A stretch of DNA of 64,000 nt from Allolobophora icterica (taxonomy: Eukaryota; Annelida; Clitellata; Crassiclitellata; Lumbricidae), in the NCBI GenBank assembly GCA_963556255.1, contig OY744615.1, forward strand, positions 7,078,858 through 7,142,857, in the 5' to 3' direction. Position 1 is the stretch's first letter. Every line of letters begins with the position of its first letter. This document shows positions 62,355 to 64,000 of the stretch, piece by piece. The position numbers and the translations under genes were made by a program. Below the pieces are notes generated by a model that had not been told where the DNA came from, ran no database searches, and worked only from the letters and a program-made list of their open reading frames with translations.

Positions 62355-63015
62355 TATATAATCCTGTAACACACCAGAGGCGATTTCCGCAACTGTTTTG
62401 AACGTGTATTTCATTAATTGTAACCGTTCGAAGACAGTCAGTTGAAGAAAAAGAAAAATAATGCACTACATTGTCGTTATTCATAGAATTTTATATGGTA
62501 TATGTCAGCCTCATAAACCGACAACGAGCCACACAAAAGTTATGACTGATTTAATACTATGAAATACGAATTTTATATACAGGATACATACACAGGCATG
62601 CACATACAGCTCTTTTGATTGGCTAAAGCCGTATGCCCTATACTAATTATACTTGTCCTATCCTAACAAAGTCTTTATGTAGATATACTGTCATTATACT
62701 ATACAAGCATATACATAATTACATATAAACCACGCCTACCCAATCTAAAGCCTAACAAACACCTACCCACAATTAATGCATATGACATACCTCTTATCCT
62801 TCTTTTTCAAGTTTGCAAATCATATAAATTTGCAAACTTGAATACAATGCAATTATCAACACAAAATAATTCAAAAACACATAAAAACACAAAACACAAA
62901 AATTATACACTACATATGTTTTCCCTGGGTCCATATGTACATTACATTACACGTCTTGCTCCTAATCTAAAGTCTAGACAGGCAGTCCGCTACCACGTTC
63001 AATTTTCCCTACTTG
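62355..63015. other. No gene seen
   Basis: AT-rich, no motif-bearing ORF. It lies next to the gypsy fragment and may include its decayed continuation. Confidence 0.35.
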
Positions 63016-63020
63016 TAGGC

Positions 63021-64000
63021 CTAGTGCCAATCCCCAGCGTAGCCTACTAGCTTGGCTGATTTTGACATGGTCGTGCTTAAGTAGGTCAGAGGATTATGAT
63101 CTGTGTATACCATTATGTGGGACCCAGAATACAATCTTTTAATTTGGACAACGCCCAAACAACGGCATATGCTTCTTGCCCAATTTTGTTGGCTAGGAGT
63201 CAATTTCTGACTGATAAAATAATCTGGCCTGTTATACGGTCAACACTAAAAGTCTTTTAATCTTCATGACTCCACTATCTATATTACTGTGCAGCATTAT
63301 CATAGGAGAGAGTATGGCACTGGACTAAAGGTGACAATCGCTCTCTGAACATCAAATACATTGTTTATCTTAAAGCAACTCCCAAAAACTACTCCTTCAC
63401 ACACTGGCTTTCAACCACGATGATATCAAACAGCACTACAACCTATAGCTTGTTGGCCACCAATACACATGATTCGAGCTGTTGTACCTCTTTACGCATG
63501 CACATTTTTTATACTAATAAGATTAAACAATGCTAATAATTAAAACGAATAACTCTGACTGTCTGGATCACAACTAAATCTCTCTATCTGTCATGAGTTA
63601 TCTCCAAACAGTCCATTTCAGGGACATACTGATGTAGCTGGGCAGGATTTACCAACACCTGCCTCACATGCTATCCCAATACAAATTTACTGGTTGACCT
63701 AACTGAAATATTTCAAATACAACATTATGACACGAACAATGCTTCAATTCATCAACTGCTTTCTGATGATCTTCTGTCCAGCAAACACTTTCAGGCGTTT
63801 TCTTTCCAGTTTCATTAGCTAATGGTTTCGCAATTTTGGCAAAGTCTTTTATGAATTGTCTGTACTAACTACACTACACAAATCAAGCGTCTCAATTGCG
63901 TCTTAGCTGATAGTCTAGTCATGTCTGTCACTGTCTTCAGTTTGACAAGGTCCATTTTCTTATGACTCGAACTAATCACGTGTCCAATTAACACTTCAAT
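63021..64000 (-). pseudogene. Ty3/gypsy pol fragment (RT end and RNase H start)
   Basis: Minus strand from the window edge: GHVISSSHKKMD and then FIKDFAKIAKPLANET ... VCWTEDHQKAVDELK near 63750-63860, the connection between RT and RNase H in Ty3/gypsy elements. 63021-63203 gives the RNase H segment HIMVYTDHNPLTYLSTT ... SAKLVGY. The frame is broken in several places, and the element continues beyond the window. Confidence 0.8.

Overview
This is a eukaryotic, almost certainly metazoan, genomic window. It holds one spliced host gene with 16 coding exons and GT-AG introns, many long di- to tetranucleotide microsatellites, and a dense layer of animal-type transposons: Polinton/Maverick, piggyBac, hAT MITEs, CR1/L2-type non-LTR elements and a Ty3/gypsy fragment. 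The style (frequent TAGGCCTA-like words, CR1/L2 and Polinton load) would fit a marine invertebrate such as an echinoderm or hemichordate, but the species cannot be fixed from the sequence.

Host gene. On the minus strand an SLC5-family sodium/solute symporter (SMVT/SMCT-like, about 653 aa by my exon chaining) runs from a 5' exon at 46803 to a stop codon at 4256. All 16 coding exons can be joined in phase. Its introns are inflated by mobile DNA. The largest, between the exons at 31392-31462 and 9353-9439, carries a complete Polinton. The intron before it (37068 to 31462) carries a piggyBac element.

Polinton/Maverick, 9541-28279 (18.7 kb). It has 317-bp terminal inverted repeats that are about 99% identical and a 5-6 bp target duplication. 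Reading inward, the minus-strand morphogenesis block holds a coiled-coil ORF, a glycine-rich membrane protein, a small beta-type protein, a 721-aa phage-tail-fibre-like protein with a discoidin-like head, an adenain-type cysteine protease, a small hydrophobic virion-like protein, the double-jelly-roll major capsid protein, a pVI-like basic protein, the minor capsid (penton) protein, a coiled-coil PX-like protein and the packaging ATPase. A divergent plus-strand pair encodes a DUF5679/phospholipase-A2 fusion and an RVE integrase. A convergent 1233-aa protein-primed DNA polymerase and a small Zn-finger protein complete it. No core gene is broken, so this looks like a recent, possibly competent virus-like element. 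The protease has no usable ATG. It lies in the -1 frame of the preceding ORF behind a canonical A_AAA_AAC heptamer, a stop codon and a hairpin, which strongly suggests programmed -1 ribosomal frameshifting. This is the most interesting signal in the window.

piggyBac, 31627-36803. TTAA target duplications, 14-bp terminal repeats, an intact DDD transposase, and two opposed arrays of about 155-bp tandem repeats on either side. A hAT MITE (32927-33519) is nested inside.

Remainder. 1-4030 holds two 5'-truncated CR1/L2-type elements. 46800-53325 is repeat-rich sequence upstream of the host gene with no gene seen. 53325-57000 is a CR1-type element with an intact 1123-aa EN-RT ORF. 57571-58640 is an ORF1-only element joined to another family's 3' tail. 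58640-59800 is an endonuclease fragment split by a hAT MITE. 61030-62100 is an RT remnant. 63020-64000 is a Ty3/gypsy pol fragment.
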